This document shows positions 25,682-40,100 of a DNA stretch of 64,000 nt, one piece after another. Origin of the DNA: JBKHYJ01 sp046565505 (lineage in GTDB: Bacteria > Acidobacteriota > Blastocatellia > UBA7656); NCBI GenBank assembly GCA_046565505.1, contig JBKHYJ010000096.1, forward strand, positions 1-64,000. The letters run 5' to 3'. A model generated the notes under the pieces. The model was not told where the DNA came from, made no database searches, and was given only the letters and a program-made list of their open reading frames with translations. A program made the translations under genes and the position numbers. Each line of letters opens with the position of its first letter. Within the stretch, counting starts at the first letter, position 1.

Positions 25682-27655
25682 TCATGGAGTCACGACCATA
25701 GGCATTTCGATGAAACTCGCGCGGCCGGCCGCGTGGTAGATCCGCTGCACAGCCTTGCGGTAGTCTTCCGGCTTGGCCCAGAAGATATTGGGTACGAAGG
25801 TTTGCGGATTGCGGTCATAGAGAGGGAACCAGCTCGATTGGACCTGCACCATGATCCTGTGGCCGGGCAGGAAGACGTGATTCGCGGTAGGCAGAGCGAA
25901 TCTGTAGAGCAGAGGCTCATTGGCGGCTACGGGCTTGGCCGTCTCCAAATCTTCGCGGTAACGGCCGCGGAATATGTCAGCCGAAACCATTAGCTGAAAG
26001 CCGCCCATCGTGGGCTGGGCCGCGACCTCATCGGGGTAAACATCGATCAACTTTACCACCCAGTCGGAGTCCGTACCGCTGGTGGAGGCGACGAGATTGG
26101 CGACTGGTTGCCCGCTGATCTTAACCGGCGCGCTCAACACGTCGGATACGAACGTCACCACGTCCGGTCGCCCGGACGCTTCGCGCTGGTCATCCACGAG
26201 CCACTGGTGCCACGTCCCCTCGGGGGCGCTGACAGGTTGAATAGGGCGGGCGCGGAAGGGGACCGGTTTAGCCGGGTCCGAAACGTATTCGTCGAACTCT
26301 GTGTCGCCGGGCTTCGGGGCGGCGAAGCCTGCTTTCAGGCCGGCGGCGAGGTAGAGCGGCGTCGGCTTGATCTTGCAGCCGCTCGCGCAGCCAGCCGGCC
26401 AGGCGGACAGTCTCCGCCAGGTGTTGGTCCCGGACTCGAACGCGGCGACGGGCGGCACGCCCGCCGTCGCCGCGCCATCTTTCAGGTATTGGTCCAGGAA
26501 CGGGCGCAGTATCTCCCGGCGGAAATAGAGCGCCGTGTCGGCGTTAAATTTCAAGGGGCCGAGCGTGCTGCCATCTGCTATCTCCTGGGCATGATGCCAG
26601 GGCCCTATGACGAGGAACACCTTGTCATTGCGCGAGTCCTTAGGCTCAATAGCCTTGTAGACGGCGATGGCGCCGTAGATGTCCTCTTGGTCCCAAAGGC
26701 TGTGGACCAGCATCACGGGCACTTTCAGCGGCTGGGCCGCCAGTATCTTATCGACCGCCTGGTCGCGCCAGAAGGCGTCGTATGTCGGGTGCGCCAGCAG
26801 CTTTCTCCAGAACCCTATCTGCTCAAGCCCGCGGCGGCGCCCAAGCTCCCCGGCCGACCCCGCCTGCATAAACATGTCGTAGTCGTCGAAGTGGCTCGTC
26901 CACCACCTGACGTCCGACTCACGGCTAGCAACCTGGTTGTAGATGTAAGCCATCATCTGCTGGCGGAAAGCCCCATTGTGGAACCAGTCGTCTCCCATCC
27001 ACCCATCGACCATCGGGTTCATCGGCACGGCCACCTTGAGCGCCGGGTGCGGATTGACGAGCGCCATCAAAGGCAAAAAGCCATCGTAAGAAATGCCGAG
27101 TATGCCCACCTTGCCGTTGCTTTCAGGTAGATTCTTCACCAGCCATTCGATGGTGTCATAGGTGTCTGTGGCATGATCGATGGGCGTCGGGTTCTGCGGC
27201 CCATGCAGCGGCCGGTTCATCACATAGTCCCCCTCAGAGCCGTACTTACCCCGCACGTCCTGCACCGCGCGGATGTAGCCGCCCTCCACGATCACCTCCG
27301 TGGCGTTATCATACCCGGTCAGGATGGGGCCGAGGTGTGAGCTTTGGGCATGGCCCGTGAGGTTATTGGCGCTGTAGGGCGTGCGCGTCAGCAGTATCGG
27401 CGCGCCTTTCACTCCCTTCGGTATGAGGATTACCGTGTGCAGCCTGACCCCATCGCGCATGGGGATCATCACGTCTCGCTTGACGTAGTCGAAGCTGTCA
27501 GTAACCGGCTCGAACCTGGCGGGCGTTTCGCTCGGCAGGCCCGGGGACGAAGGCTGTGTCCGCGGGGTCTGCGCGGGCGACGGTTTGATGAACATTACGG
27601 CGACAAGCACCATCGCGACCAGGGCGAGCGCGCTAAGACGGTTGATCAGGTTCAC
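25682..27655 (-). CDS. Secreted CocE/NonD-family hydrolase (X-Pro dipeptidyl-peptidase-like)
   Basis: A 657-residue protein with a signal peptide (residues 1-28, core ALALVAMVLVAVMFI, ending PAQ). An alpha/beta-hydrolase domain follows, with the nucleophile in GISYDG (near residue 188) and the R-D-G-V-x-L-H start of the fold, then a C-terminal jelly-roll (HRIMVQVQSSWFPLYDRNPQT) typical of X-Pro dipeptidyl-peptidase C domains. The GTG start has GGAGGG eight bases upstream. The family cleaves acyl-proline peptides, esters or beta-lactam side chains outside the cytoplasm. It could be a housekeeping peptidase or could process an exported precursor of the neighbouring locus; no evidence favours the second. 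Confidence 0.9.
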   Translation of the reverse strand: MNLINRLSALALVAMVLVAVMFIKPSPAQTPRTQPSSPGLPSETPARFEPVTDSFDYVKRDVMIPMRDGVRLHTVILIPKGVKGAPILLTRTPYSANNLTGHAQSSHLGPILTGYDNATEVIVEGGYIRAVQDVRGKYGSEGDYVMNRPLHGPQNPTPIDHATDTYDTIEWLVKNLPESNGKVGILGISYDGFLPLMALVNPHPALKVAVPMNPMVDGWMGDDWFHNGAFRQQMMAYIYNQVASRESDVRWWTSHFDDYDMFMQAGSAGELGRRRGLEQIGFWRKLLAHPTYDAFWRDQAVDKILAAQPLKVPVMLVHSLWDQEDIYGAIAVYKAIEPKDSRNDKVFLVIGPWHHAQEIADGSTLGPLKFNADTALYFRREILRPFLDQYLKDGAATAGVPPVAAFESGTNTWRRLSAWPAGCASGCKIKPTPLYLAAGLKAGFAAPKPGDTEFDEYVSDPAKPVPFRARPIQPVSAPEGTWHQWLVDDQREASGRPDVVTFVSDVLSAPVKISGQPVANLVASTSGTDSDWVVKLIDVYPDEVAAQPTMGGFQLMVSADIFRGRYREDLETAKPVAANEPLLYRFALPTANHVFLPGHRIMVQVQSSWFPLYDRNPQTFVPNIFWAKPEDYRKAVQRIYHAAGRASFIEMPMVVTP

Positions 27656-28192
27656 GAGTAATCCCTCCGTGTGGCGCGAGAGGACAGGCCGCTCCCGTGC
27701 CCGTTTAGTCGCGGCCGCCCGCCGGACTCCCCACGTTTCCGCGAGCCACTAAATATGTACGATACGCTGAACGTTAGATGTCCCAAGGACATGGTCCTGG
27801 CGCTGAAAATGAGACGGCCCTGTGTGACCGTTCGCCGCACCTACGGGCGGCGGCCGAACTTGGTCTGTTGAGCCACAGGCCGCCGCGACTACCTTTATAC
27901 CTGAATTTGCTCGCAATTATGTTCCGACGCTCAGCCCGGCGCACTTTCCCTGACAGCGCGGGCAAGTGTAATACAAATCAAAATGGATTGCGAGCGCGGG
28001 AAGGTTACGGTGTAGAGTACACGTCAGCGTCTATTTTCCAGGCAGGGGAATGGGGGCACTGTACTGGCAAAACCAGAATGGCCGTCTTGTATAAGAGCCT
28101 CGCGGGTGGAGTCTGCCCCCGCCCTGATCGGCGCAACGCATGAAACTGAGCGGCCATGCGCCGGCCATTTCTAGCCTTCGGGGGTTCGGCCG
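27656..28192. other. Intergenic region, no gene recognised
   Basis: About 540 bp between the secreted hydrolase start and the hybrid kinase stop. Short open frames on both strands lack ribosome sites and protein-like composition. The region is the likely boundary between the biosynthetic locus and the regulatory block. Confidence 0.5.
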
Positions 28193-32077
<3,885 letters not shown>

Positions 32078-32241
32078 ATAATCTCATTGCAAGGTTATCT
32101 GAAGAGCGACGCCTCAGACCCTATCGCATTAGATGGTTAACCGCATTTTGACATGAAAGAATGTCTGCGCGTATACCTGCGGGCATGGGGACAGCTTCGA
32201 TTCAATTTCAATGTGTCACGGGCGGCGAAGCTCAGGGAGTA

Positions 32242-32694
32242 TTAACTAATCCTTATAGTAAGTCCGGCGAAATCTTCGTTGGACTCGATCATTCTCCTGG
32301 CCTTTTCCAGGCTGCCCATAATGTCGGAGCGGTAGAAGGGCTTGTTGATAGAAATGTCGGCCTTGCGACTGGCGTCCATAACTCCGCCGTTCGTTTCTTC
32401 TAGTATGGTCCACAGAATTATGGGTATGTTAGAAGTCTCGGGCGCCGATTTCAGCCGCTCTATGAGGCAGAAGCCGCTTTCTCCCGGCATCATCGCGTCG
32501 GTTATGATGATGTCGGGCCTGGACGCTTCGATTGATCTCAACGCGTCTTTAACATTGGTGGCATATGTCACACTGTATTCTGTATTCCGCAGGAATATTT
32601 CCAGCGTCTCATGAATAAACTTGTCGTCGTCAACCAGCAATACCTTTAACCTTCTTGTACCCACGCGGGGTTCTTCTACTATGTTTGTGCTCAT
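32242..32694 (-). CDS. Single-domain response regulator
   Basis: A receiver-only protein of 150 residues (LKVLLVDDDKFIHETL, phospho-acceptor in IIITDAMMPGESGF, K in INKPF). No output domain follows; the C-terminus ends shortly after the last helix. ATG at 32694 is chosen because GGAGA lies eight bases upstream; the frame extends upstream only through a TTG at 32763. Being first in a probable two-gene unit with the hybrid kinase, it is a good candidate for the terminal acceptor of the HPt domain. It may act by protein contact. The late segment (ILWTILEETN) diverges from the usual T/S-A switch region. Confidence 0.9.
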   Translation of the reverse strand: MSTNIVEEPRVGTRRLKVLLVDDDKFIHETLEIFLRNTEYSVTYATNVKDALRSIEASRPDIIITDAMMPGESGFCLIERLKSAPETSNIPIILWTILEETNGGVMDASRKADISINKPFYRSDIMGSLEKARRMIESNEDFAGLTIRIS

Positions 32695-33078
32695 CAATAT
32701 TTCTCCAAAGTAGCATTTGCGCAACAAAGGGCTTGACGCGTAGAAGAGCAATTTTAAGTCCAAGTAAAAGTAAAGAATGATTAAGGGTAAGAGTCGTTAA
32801 TGAGGATATACGCCACAATCGCTGGGACATGGGTGTAGCTGAAAATACCCCGGCCGCCAGAGTTGTGGACGAATCGCTCGCCCCGCGCCGCGTTTATAGC
32901 GACGGCGCTTTGGCGCAGGTCGACGCCGGCCCGCGAGCCCTGTGAGCCTCCGCCATGCGACGAGAGAGCGCCGCGCTGATAGTGCTCATCGAGACACGCG
33001 CCGCGCGCGAGCCCGCCAACGGAGCTTGACGTACCCTGGCCCGCTTGTCACTCTTGTTTTTCCACAGGAGGCCGTAGC
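32695..33078. other. Divergent promoter region with a strong ribosome site for the activator gene
   Basis: About 380 bp between divergent regulators. No gene is seen. AGGAGG at 33066-33071 lies seven bases before a TTG at 33079 and decides the unusual TTG start of the sigma-54 activator. I found no convincing -24/-12 or -35/-10 pair. Confidence 0.6.
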
Positions 33079-35130
33079 TTGACCACCGACGTTATTAAAA
33101 GTGCCGACTTGCAGTTGCGGCAATACAGGACGCTGCTGGACCTGGCGAAAGCCATCGGCTCACATCATAATCTGGCCGACCTGTTCCACGACCTGGCCGG
33201 TTATCTGCACAACCTGTTTGAGTTTCATAATCTCAGCCTCTTGCTACATGACGGGTCAGGCCAGGTTATGCGGCTGCACGTTCTGGAGACCAGCGAGCCA
33301 ATGATGCGCCATCTGCCAACGGAAATCCCGATTGATGGCTCGGCCGTCGGCTGGGTGTGGCAGAACCAGCAGCCCTTCGTCACAGACGACGTGGATCAGG
33401 AGACGCGATTCCCCAGCACCGCGATTCTGCGCGATTTCCCTGTCAAATCAGTCTGTATACTCCCGCTGACGACGGTCCACCAGCGGCTCGGCGTGTTAGG
33501 GATGGCGAGCGACAAGGTAGGCGCGTATGACCGCCTTGACCTGGAGTTCGCGCAACTGGCAGCTGCGCAGATAGCGGTCGCCGTGGAGGCGCAGTTTTAC
33601 CAAAGCCAGTTGGCGCGTGAGCGTGACCGTTCCGGGCTACTGCTAGAGATCAACAACGTGCTGGTTTCAAACCTTAATCTCCGAGAGCTTCTGGCGGCGA
33701 TCTCCGCCTGCCTGCGGCGGGCGATACCTCATGATGTCGCGGGCATTTCTCTCTATGACGCGGCGAGCAATAAGCTTCGAGTCTCGGCACTGGAGTCCGT
33801 AACAGATGAGGACCTTTTTATAGAGGGCGAATCCATCCCGATAGAGGGGACCGCTGCGGGCCTTGCTATTACCACGCGGCGGCCGGTGATGAGCGGCGCG
33901 GGGGACCTGGAAAGGCTTCCGCCGTTGAAACGATTCGCCGACGCCGGGGTGAAATCGGGCTGTAGCATCCCGCTCATCTCCCGCGACCATGTGCTAGGCG
34001 TGCTCGGCGTCCTGAGCTTTCGCGAAGACGCGTTTGACGAACAGGACGTGGAACTTCTGGCGCAGGTCGCCAAGCAGGTCGCCATCGCGGTGGAAAATGC
34101 CCTCGCCTTCCGCGAGATTGACGCGCTCAAGAATAGACTGGAAGAAGAAAAGCTGTACCTCGAAGAAGAGATTCAGACCGCGTACAATTTCGAGGAGATC
34201 ATCGGGCACAGCCGGGCGCTGCGCCGCGTTTTGCAGGAGGTGGAGACAGTAGCAGAGACTGACTCGACCGTCTTGATCTATGGGGAGACGGGGACGGGCA
34301 AAGAGCTGCTCGCCCGCGCCATCCACAATCTCAGCCCCCGCCGCGCGCGCACACTGGTGAAGGTCAATTGCGCGGCGATCCCCACAGGGTTACTGGAGTC
34401 CGAATTATTTGGGCACGAGAGGGGGGCTTTTACCGGCGCGATAGAACGACGCATAGGCCGATTCGAGCTTGCTCACCAGGGTACGATCTTTCTCGACGAA
34501 GTAGGCGAGGTCCCTCTCGAGTTACAGACGAAACTGCTGCGCGTCCTACAGGAGCGCGAATTCGAGCGGCTGGGCAGCTCGCGAACTATTCGCGTAGACG
34601 TGCGCGTGGTCGCCGCCACTAATAGCGACCTGGGGAAGATGGTTGCCGAGAAGAAGTTTCGCAGCGATCTGTATTACCGCGTGAATGTCTTCCCGATAAC
34701 GCTGCCCCCGCTTCGCGAGCGGCCCGAAGACATCCCCCTGCTCGTGCATTTCTTCGCGCACAAGTTCGCGCGGCAGATGAGAAAGCAGATAGAAAGAATT
34801 CCTAAAGAGGCCATGACGGCGCTGACCAGCTATAGCTGGCCGGGCAACATACGAGAACTGCAAAACCTGATCGAGCGTGCTGTCATACTGTCGCGCGGCC
34901 CTACCCTTGAAGTCCCGCTCCCCGAGTTGAAGCAGTCGCCGGAAATTGTTGCAGGCCGAGCCGAGGCCCTGGCCCTTGAGACCGTAGAGCGCGAGCACAT
35001 CCTGCGTGTACTGCGCGAATCGAACTGGGTGATCGGCGGCCCGGCAGGAGCCGCCGCGCGGCTCGGGATGCCGCGAACAACTCTCAACAACAAAATGCGC
35101 AAGCTCCGCATTTCCCGCCCCCGCCCATGA
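33079..35130 (+). CDS. Sigma-54-dependent transcriptional activator, GAF-GAF-AAA+-Fis (FhlA-like)
   Basis: A 683-residue bacterial enhancer-binding protein. Two GAF domains (about 20-175 and 190-335) are followed by a helical linker and the AAA+ domain, with Walker A GETGTGKE (near 402), the sigma-54 contact loop GAFTGA (near 449), Walker B TIFLDEVGE and the sensor region VVAATNSDL. A Fis-type helix-turn-helix ends the protein (AARLGMPRTTLNNKMRKL). The order is that of FhlA. GAF domains sense small molecules or redox state. The start is TTG, supported by AGGAGG. The gene stands directly upstream of a -24/-12 promoter, so the STAS/efflux unit is its probable target. Confidence 0.95.
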   Translation: MTTDVIKSADLQLRQYRTLLDLAKAIGSHHNLADLFHDLAGYLHNLFEFHNLSLLLHDGSGQVMRLHVLETSEPMMRHLPTEIPIDGSAVGWVWQNQQPFVTDDVDQETRFPSTAILRDFPVKSVCILPLTTVHQRLGVLGMASDKVGAYDRLDLEFAQLAAAQIAVAVEAQFYQSQLARERDRSGLLLEINNVLVSNLNLRELLAAISACLRRAIPHDVAGISLYDAASNKLRVSALESVTDEDLFIEGESIPIEGTAAGLAITTRRPVMSGAGDLERLPPLKRFADAGVKSGCSIPLISRDHVLGVLGVLSFREDAFDEQDVELLAQVAKQVAIAVENALAFREIDALKNRLEEEKLYLEEEIQTAYNFEEIIGHSRALRRVLQEVETVAETDSTVLIYGETGTGKELLARAIHNLSPRRARTLVKVNCAAIPTGLLESELFGHERGAFTGAIERRIGRFELAHQGTIFLDEVGEVPLELQTKLLRVLQEREFERLGSSRTIRVDVRVVAATNSDLGKMVAEKKFRSDLYYRVNVFPITLPPLRERPEDIPLLVHFFAHKFARQMRKQIERIPKEAMTALTSYSWPGNIRELQNLIERAVILSRGPTLEVPLPELKQSPEIVAGRAEALALETVEREHILRVLRESNWVIGGPAGAAARLGMPRTTLNNKMRKLRISRPRP

Positions 35131-35258
35131 CCGTAGTTGGGCGACTGACCCTATGCGGTCAGGTCTGCCGGTCTACTCCTGACGGGCGACGTATATAAAG
35201 TCCTCCATATTCAGCGTCGCCGCGCCAATTTATTATGACGCCGAAAGCCCGGCCGGCG

Positions 35259-35273
35259 TGGCAAGGCTATTGC
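35259..35273 (+). promoter_or_regulatory. Sigma-54 (-24/-12) promoter
   Basis: The sequence TGGCAAGGCTATTGC matches the sigma-54 consensus TGGCAC-N5-TTGC with one difference and has the required ten-base gap between the invariant GG and GC. Transcription would start near 35285, giving a leader of about 38 bases to the STAS gene. It lies between a sigma-54 activator gene and the genes it probably controls. Confidence 0.8.
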
Positions 35274-35322
35274 CACTTATGGGCGAGTCCAGCACTAATA
35301 ATTAGAAGAGGTATTAGGAGCG

Positions 35323-35616
35323 ATGCTAAGAATTGAAACTCACCACGCGCCCGAGTTAACAAGTTTCACGGTCGAAGGGAAGCTCATGGGCGCCTGGGTA
35401 AGCGAGCTCGAAAGATGCTGGCGGACAGTGACCTCTGCCGGGCCGTCTAAATCCATACTGGTAAATCTGGCCGCGGTGGCTTTCATTGATTCAGAAGGGA
35501 GAGACCTCTTGGCGCGCATGCACCGGCAGGGCGCCAGGCTTGTGCCTAGCGGGTGCCTGATGAAAGCGATTGTCGAGGAAATCGAAGCCGCGGCGGGCAC
35601 AGAAAAGCCTCTCTGA
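35323..35616 (+). CDS. Small STAS-like protein
   Basis: A 97-residue protein with the pattern of a STAS domain (anti-sigma-factor antagonist type). A first strand pair (TSFTVEGKLMGAWVSELERCW) is followed by ILVNLAAVAFIDSEGRDLLARMHRQGARL, where the D-S-x-G loop carries the serine that is phosphorylated in SpoIIAA-like proteins. ATG at 35323 has AGGAG close upstream. It is the first gene after the -24/-12 promoter, 103 bp before the efflux adaptor gene. It may act as a regulatory switch for the efflux unit. Confidence 0.8.
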   Translation: MLRIETHHAPELTSFTVEGKLMGAWVSELERCWRTVTSAGPSKSILVNLAAVAFIDSEGRDLLARMHRQGARLVPSGCLMKAIVEEIEAAAGTEKPL

Positions 35617-35719
35617 CGAGTTGAATTATTTCGCTCCGCTTCAAGAGTCGTCTTATCGTCACTTCATTCGCGACAGCCTCTTCTGAAGTCCGGCAGGTAT
35701 GAGGAATAGAGGAATAATT

Positions 35720-37039
35720 ATGACCGCAGATTCCGAGAAGGGCCTGATGGCAGGGCCCTGCCTTTCGATTTTGGCCACGGAGTTGATGACAAAGCTGACA
35801 GAAGTGGCGGCGATCTTTCTTGCCGCCGCCTCCCTGTTTATGGCCGATGGGTGCTCGAAGGTGAAAGGGAATCAACAGCCAGTGAGCCCGCCCGATGTCG
35901 AAGTAGTGCAGGTCGAGCAAAGAGATGTCAGCCTTTACAGCGAATGGATCGGGACCCTGGACGGAATGGTGAACGCAGAAATTAAATCTCAGATGTCCGG
36001 CTACCTGATCGGCAAGCATTACGAGGAAGGGTCTTTTGTAAGGAAGGGGCAGTTGTTGTTTGATATTGATCCAAAGCCGTTTCAGGCGGCCCTCGATCAG
36101 GCCAAAGGCGACCTCGCGAAAGCCGAGGGGCAGCTCGCACAGGCCAGCGGGCAACTGGCGCAGGCCGGCGCGCAGCTTTTGACGGCTGAGGCCAATCAAG
36201 GTAAGACACAGCAGGACGTGGACCGCTACACCTCGCTCGTCGAGAGAGGGGTCGTCACCAGACAGGTATTCGATAATGCGGTCCAGGCCAACCTCGCCGC
36301 CCAAGCACAGGTCAAGGTGGCGAGCGCGGGGGTCCAGACCGCGAAGGCTGCCATCGTGTCGGCCAAGGCTACGGTCGATGCGTCGAAATCCGCGGTGGAC
36401 AGGGCGAAACTCAATCTAGACTTTACGAGAATAACCTCTCCAATCGATGGCATAGCGGGCATCGCCAAGGCGCAGGTCGGTAACCTGGTGGGGCCTGCAG
36501 GCGACGCCTTGACCACCGTTTCCACGGTCGATCCCATCAAAGTCTATTTCACGCTCAGCGAGCAGGAGTATCTCAACAATACGAGGCGCGGCCTTGCCCC
36601 AAGTCTCGAGCTGGAGATGGTCCTCGCCGATGGGACGATTTACCCTCATAAAGGAAAGTTCTTCGTCGCGGACCGCGAGGTGGACGCGAAGACCGGCACG
36701 ATACGGCTGGCCGGGGTCTTCGCGAACCCCGGCAACCTGCTCCGCCCTGGCCAGTACGCCCGGGTGCGCGCCGTGACGAGCAGGCAGGTGAGCGCCTTGA
36801 TGATCCCGCAGCGCGCGGTCACCGAGCTGCAAGGCAGCTACCAGGTGGCCGTCGTGGGCGGCGATAATAGGGTCGAGACCCGCCCCGTCAAACTCGGCGA
36901 GCGCGAAGGCACTATGGTAATCATTAATGAGGGGTTGAAAGCGGGCGAGAGCGTAATTGCCGAGGGCGCGCAGAAAGTAAAAGCCGGCTCGGCGGTGAAC
37001 CCTAAGCCGTTCGCGGGCGTCTCCACCGCGGCGCAGTAG
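35720..37039 (+). CDS. RND efflux periplasmic adaptor (AcrA/MexA type)
   Basis: A membrane-fusion protein of about 439 residues. A hydrophobic export segment (TEVAAIFLAAASLFMADGCSK) contains a cysteine, but the lipobox is weak. Then come the barrel-sandwich half (VQVEQRDVSLYSEWIGTLDG), an alpha-helical hairpin of long heptad-rich helices (about 130-250, many A/Q/K), the second lipoyl half (LDFTRITSPIDGIAG) and the beta-barrel and membrane-proximal domains. ATG at 35720 is chosen over 35699, since AGAGGA lies seven bases upstream of it. It pairs with the RND pump 84 bp downstream. No TolC-like outer-membrane gene is adjacent. Confidence 0.92.
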   Translation: MTADSEKGLMAGPCLSILATELMTKLTEVAAIFLAAASLFMADGCSKVKGNQQPVSPPDVEVVQVEQRDVSLYSEWIGTLDGMVNAEIKSQMSGYLIGKHYEEGSFVRKGQLLFDIDPKPFQAALDQAKGDLAKAEGQLAQASGQLAQAGAQLLTAEANQGKTQQDVDRYTSLVERGVVTRQVFDNAVQANLAAQAQVKVASAGVQTAKAAIVSAKATVDASKSAVDRAKLNLDFTRITSPIDGIAGIAKAQVGNLVGPAGDALTTVSTVDPIKVYFTLSEQEYLNNTRRGLAPSLELEMVLADGTIYPHKGKFFVADREVDAKTGTIRLAGVFANPGNLLRPGQYARVRAVTSRQVSALMIPQRAVTELQGSYQVAVVGGDNRVETRPVKLGEREGTMVIINEGLKAGESVIAEGAQKVKAGSAVNPKPFAGVSTAAQ

Positions 37040-37123
37040 TGCGGTCGGATTCTGCCGGCGGATGGCCGCCGGCCACCTGCCGAAGGTCATGTGCTTGACC
37101 GTTTGCCTTATAAGGACTGATTC

Positions 37124-40100
37124 ATGATTTCAAAGTTCTTCATCAACCGCCCCATCGTGGCGATGGTCATATCTATTGTCACGGTGCTGGCCGGCCTGGT
37201 CGCCATGCGCGGCCTGCCGCTGGCGCAGTTCCCCCAAATCATTCCGCCGCAGATCATCGTCCAGACAACCTACACCGGGGCCGACGCGGTGACGATCGAG
37301 CAGTCCGTGGCCACGCCAATGGAGCAGCAGATGAACGGGGTGGACGACATGCTCTACATGCAGTCCACTAACGCCAACGACGGCACGCTGCAATTGACCG
37401 TAACGTTCGACGTTGAATCCGACGTGAATACGGACCAGGTGAACGTGCAGAATCGGGTGGCGCAGGCGCAGCCGAACCTCCCCGCCGATGTTAATCAGTT
37501 CGGCGTGGCGATGCGCAAATCCACAGGGTTCCCGATGCTCATCATCGCGCTTTTTTCGCCGAATAAGACCTACGACTCGCTCTTCCTGGCAAACTACGCA
37601 AACATCAACATCACGGATGCACTTTACCGCGTCCCGGGCGTCGGCGAGGTCAGGATGTTCGGGGGGAGCGAATACGCGATGCGCATATGGGTGAAGCCTG
37701 ACGTTTTAGCCAAGCTCGGGCTTACCGTGCCTGACCTCGCGCGAGCGGTCCAGCAACAGAGCGCCGTGAACCCCGCGGGCAAAGTCGGCGCGGAGCCGGC
37801 GCCATCGGGAAAAGAGATGACCTACACCGTCCGCGCCCAGGGCCGGCTCCAGACGGCGGAGGAATTCGGGCAGGTCGTCGTCCGCTCTAGTCCTGATGGC
37901 TCAGTCGTCCGAATGAAGGATGTTGCGAGGATAGAGCTAGGGGCCCTCAATTACCAGCAGATAGGGCGAGTCAACGGCCAGCCCGGCTGTATCCTCGCGG
38001 TCTTTCAAACCCCCGGGTCGAACGCCCTGGCAGTCGCCGACGGGGTCAAGAAGATGGCGAAGGAGTTGAAGGACCGATTCCCCGAGGACCTGGACTATAA
38101 GATAACGCTCGATACGACGCTGCCGGTGACGGAGGGGATCAAAGAAATCATCAAGACGCTCGTGGAGGCAATGATCCTGGTCATCCTCGTCGTATTCCTC
38201 TTCCTTCAGAACTGGCGGGCCACGTTAATTCCTATGATCGCCGTTCCGGTGTCGCTGATCGGGACCTTCGCGGCCTTCCCTCTACTGGGTTTCTCGATCA
38301 ACACGCTGTCTCTTTTCGGGCTGGTGCTCGCCATCGGCCTAGTCGTCGATGACGCAATCGTAGTCGTCGAGGCGGTCGAGCATCACATCGAAGAGGGGAT
38401 GTCGCCGCGCGACGCGACGCTGCGAGCGATGAGGGAAGTCTCGGGCCCTGTCATCGGCATCGCGCTCATCCTCTCTTCGGTCTTCATACCTGTCGCTTTT
38501 ATGAGCGGAATTCAGGGCCGCTTAAACAAGCAGTTCGCCGTCACGATCGCGATCTCGGTCCTGATCTCTGCCTTTAATGCGCTGACGCTGTCGCCGGCAC
38601 TCGCCGCCCTCCTGCTCAGGCACAGAAAAGAATCGCGCGGGATCCTTGCGCGGTTCTTCGGCGCATTTAATCGCGGGTTCGCCAGGGTGACGCGGGGCTA
38701 CGTCAACTGGAGCCATTTCTTGATCCGAAAAGCAGTCGTGGGCATGCTGATTCTCTTCGGGTTTTTCGTTGTCGATGCGGCGCTCGGCAAATCGCTGGCG
38801 ACGAGCTTCCTCCCGGAAGAGGACTATGGTTACCTGTTGCTGAACGTCCAGCTTCCTTCGGCGGCCTCACTTGAGCGGACCGACCAGGTGTGCCGAAAAA
38901 TCGAGGGGATTCTCGCCAGGACCGAAGGCGTCGCGAACTTCAATACGGTCGCCGGGTTCAGCCTGCTGACGCGCGTCTCGGCTAGCTACAACGGATTTTT
39001 CTTCGTGGCGCTTAAGCCCTGGGACGAGCGTGATTCGGGGCGGCTCGAAGCGCGCGGAATCCTTAACACGCTCAACGTAGACTTGGGTAGGGAGGTGCCG
39101 GAGGCGACGGCCTTCGCCTTCATGCCGCCATCAATCCCGGGGCTCGGCAGCGCGGGCGGGTTCTCGTTCTGGTTGCAGGACAGAAGCGGCGGGTCAGTCG
39201 AGTTTCTCGACCAGAATTTGCAGAAGTTTCTAGACGCATGCCGCAAGCGCCCGGAACTGACCGGCGTAACGTCCGCGTTCAACGCTTCGGTCCCGCAGAT
39301 TTACGCCGACGTAGACCGCGATAAAGTGTTAAAACAGGGCGTCGCCGTGGGCGACATTTACCAGACAATGCAGGCGTACCTCGGGGGTCTATATCTAAAC
39401 CAGTTCAACAGGTTCGGCCGGCAGTGGAAGGTATTCCTCCAGGCGGAAGGTGAAGACCGGCTCAGCGAGAAGGACATCGGACCGTTTTACGTTCGGAACA
39501 ACGAGCAGATGATGGTCCCCCTCTCATCACTTGTGACCACGCGGCGCATAAGCGGCCCCGAATACACGAACCGATTCAACCTGTTTCGCTCGGCGCAAGT
39601 CATAGGGAGTGCCGCACCCGGCTACAGTTCAGGCCAGGCGCTTGAGGCGCTTGAGCAGGTTGCTAAGGAGACGCTGCCGCGCGAGATAGGATATGATTTT
39701 GCTGACCTCTCATACCAAGAGAAGCAGACATCAGGCGCGGGCGGTACGGTTTTCGCGCTCTCGCTCGTATTCGTCTTCCTGATCCTTGCGGCCCTATACG
39801 AGAGTTGGTCGCTTCCCTTCTCGGTCCTGCTTTCGGTGCCTGTCGCAATCTTTGGGGCATTCGCGGGACTGCTGCTACGTGGTTATGACCTTGACGTGTA
39901 CGCCCAGATAGGATTGATCGTGCTTATCGGGCTCGCGGCAAAGAACGCGATATTAATAGTCGAATTCGCGAAGGCTGAGTTCGAGAAGGGGCTCGACCTG
40001 GTGAATGCCGCCCTTGAAGGGGCTCGGCTGCGGCTGAGGCCGATCCTGATGACGTCCTTCGCCTTCATATTCGGCTGCGTTCCCCTATGGATTGCGTCGG

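Noticed and set aside
26108..27130. 340-codon plus-strand frame inside the CocE/NonD hydrolase gene
   Set aside because: A shadow frame typical of high-GC DNA; the minus-strand gene has signal peptide, catalytic motif and ribosome site.
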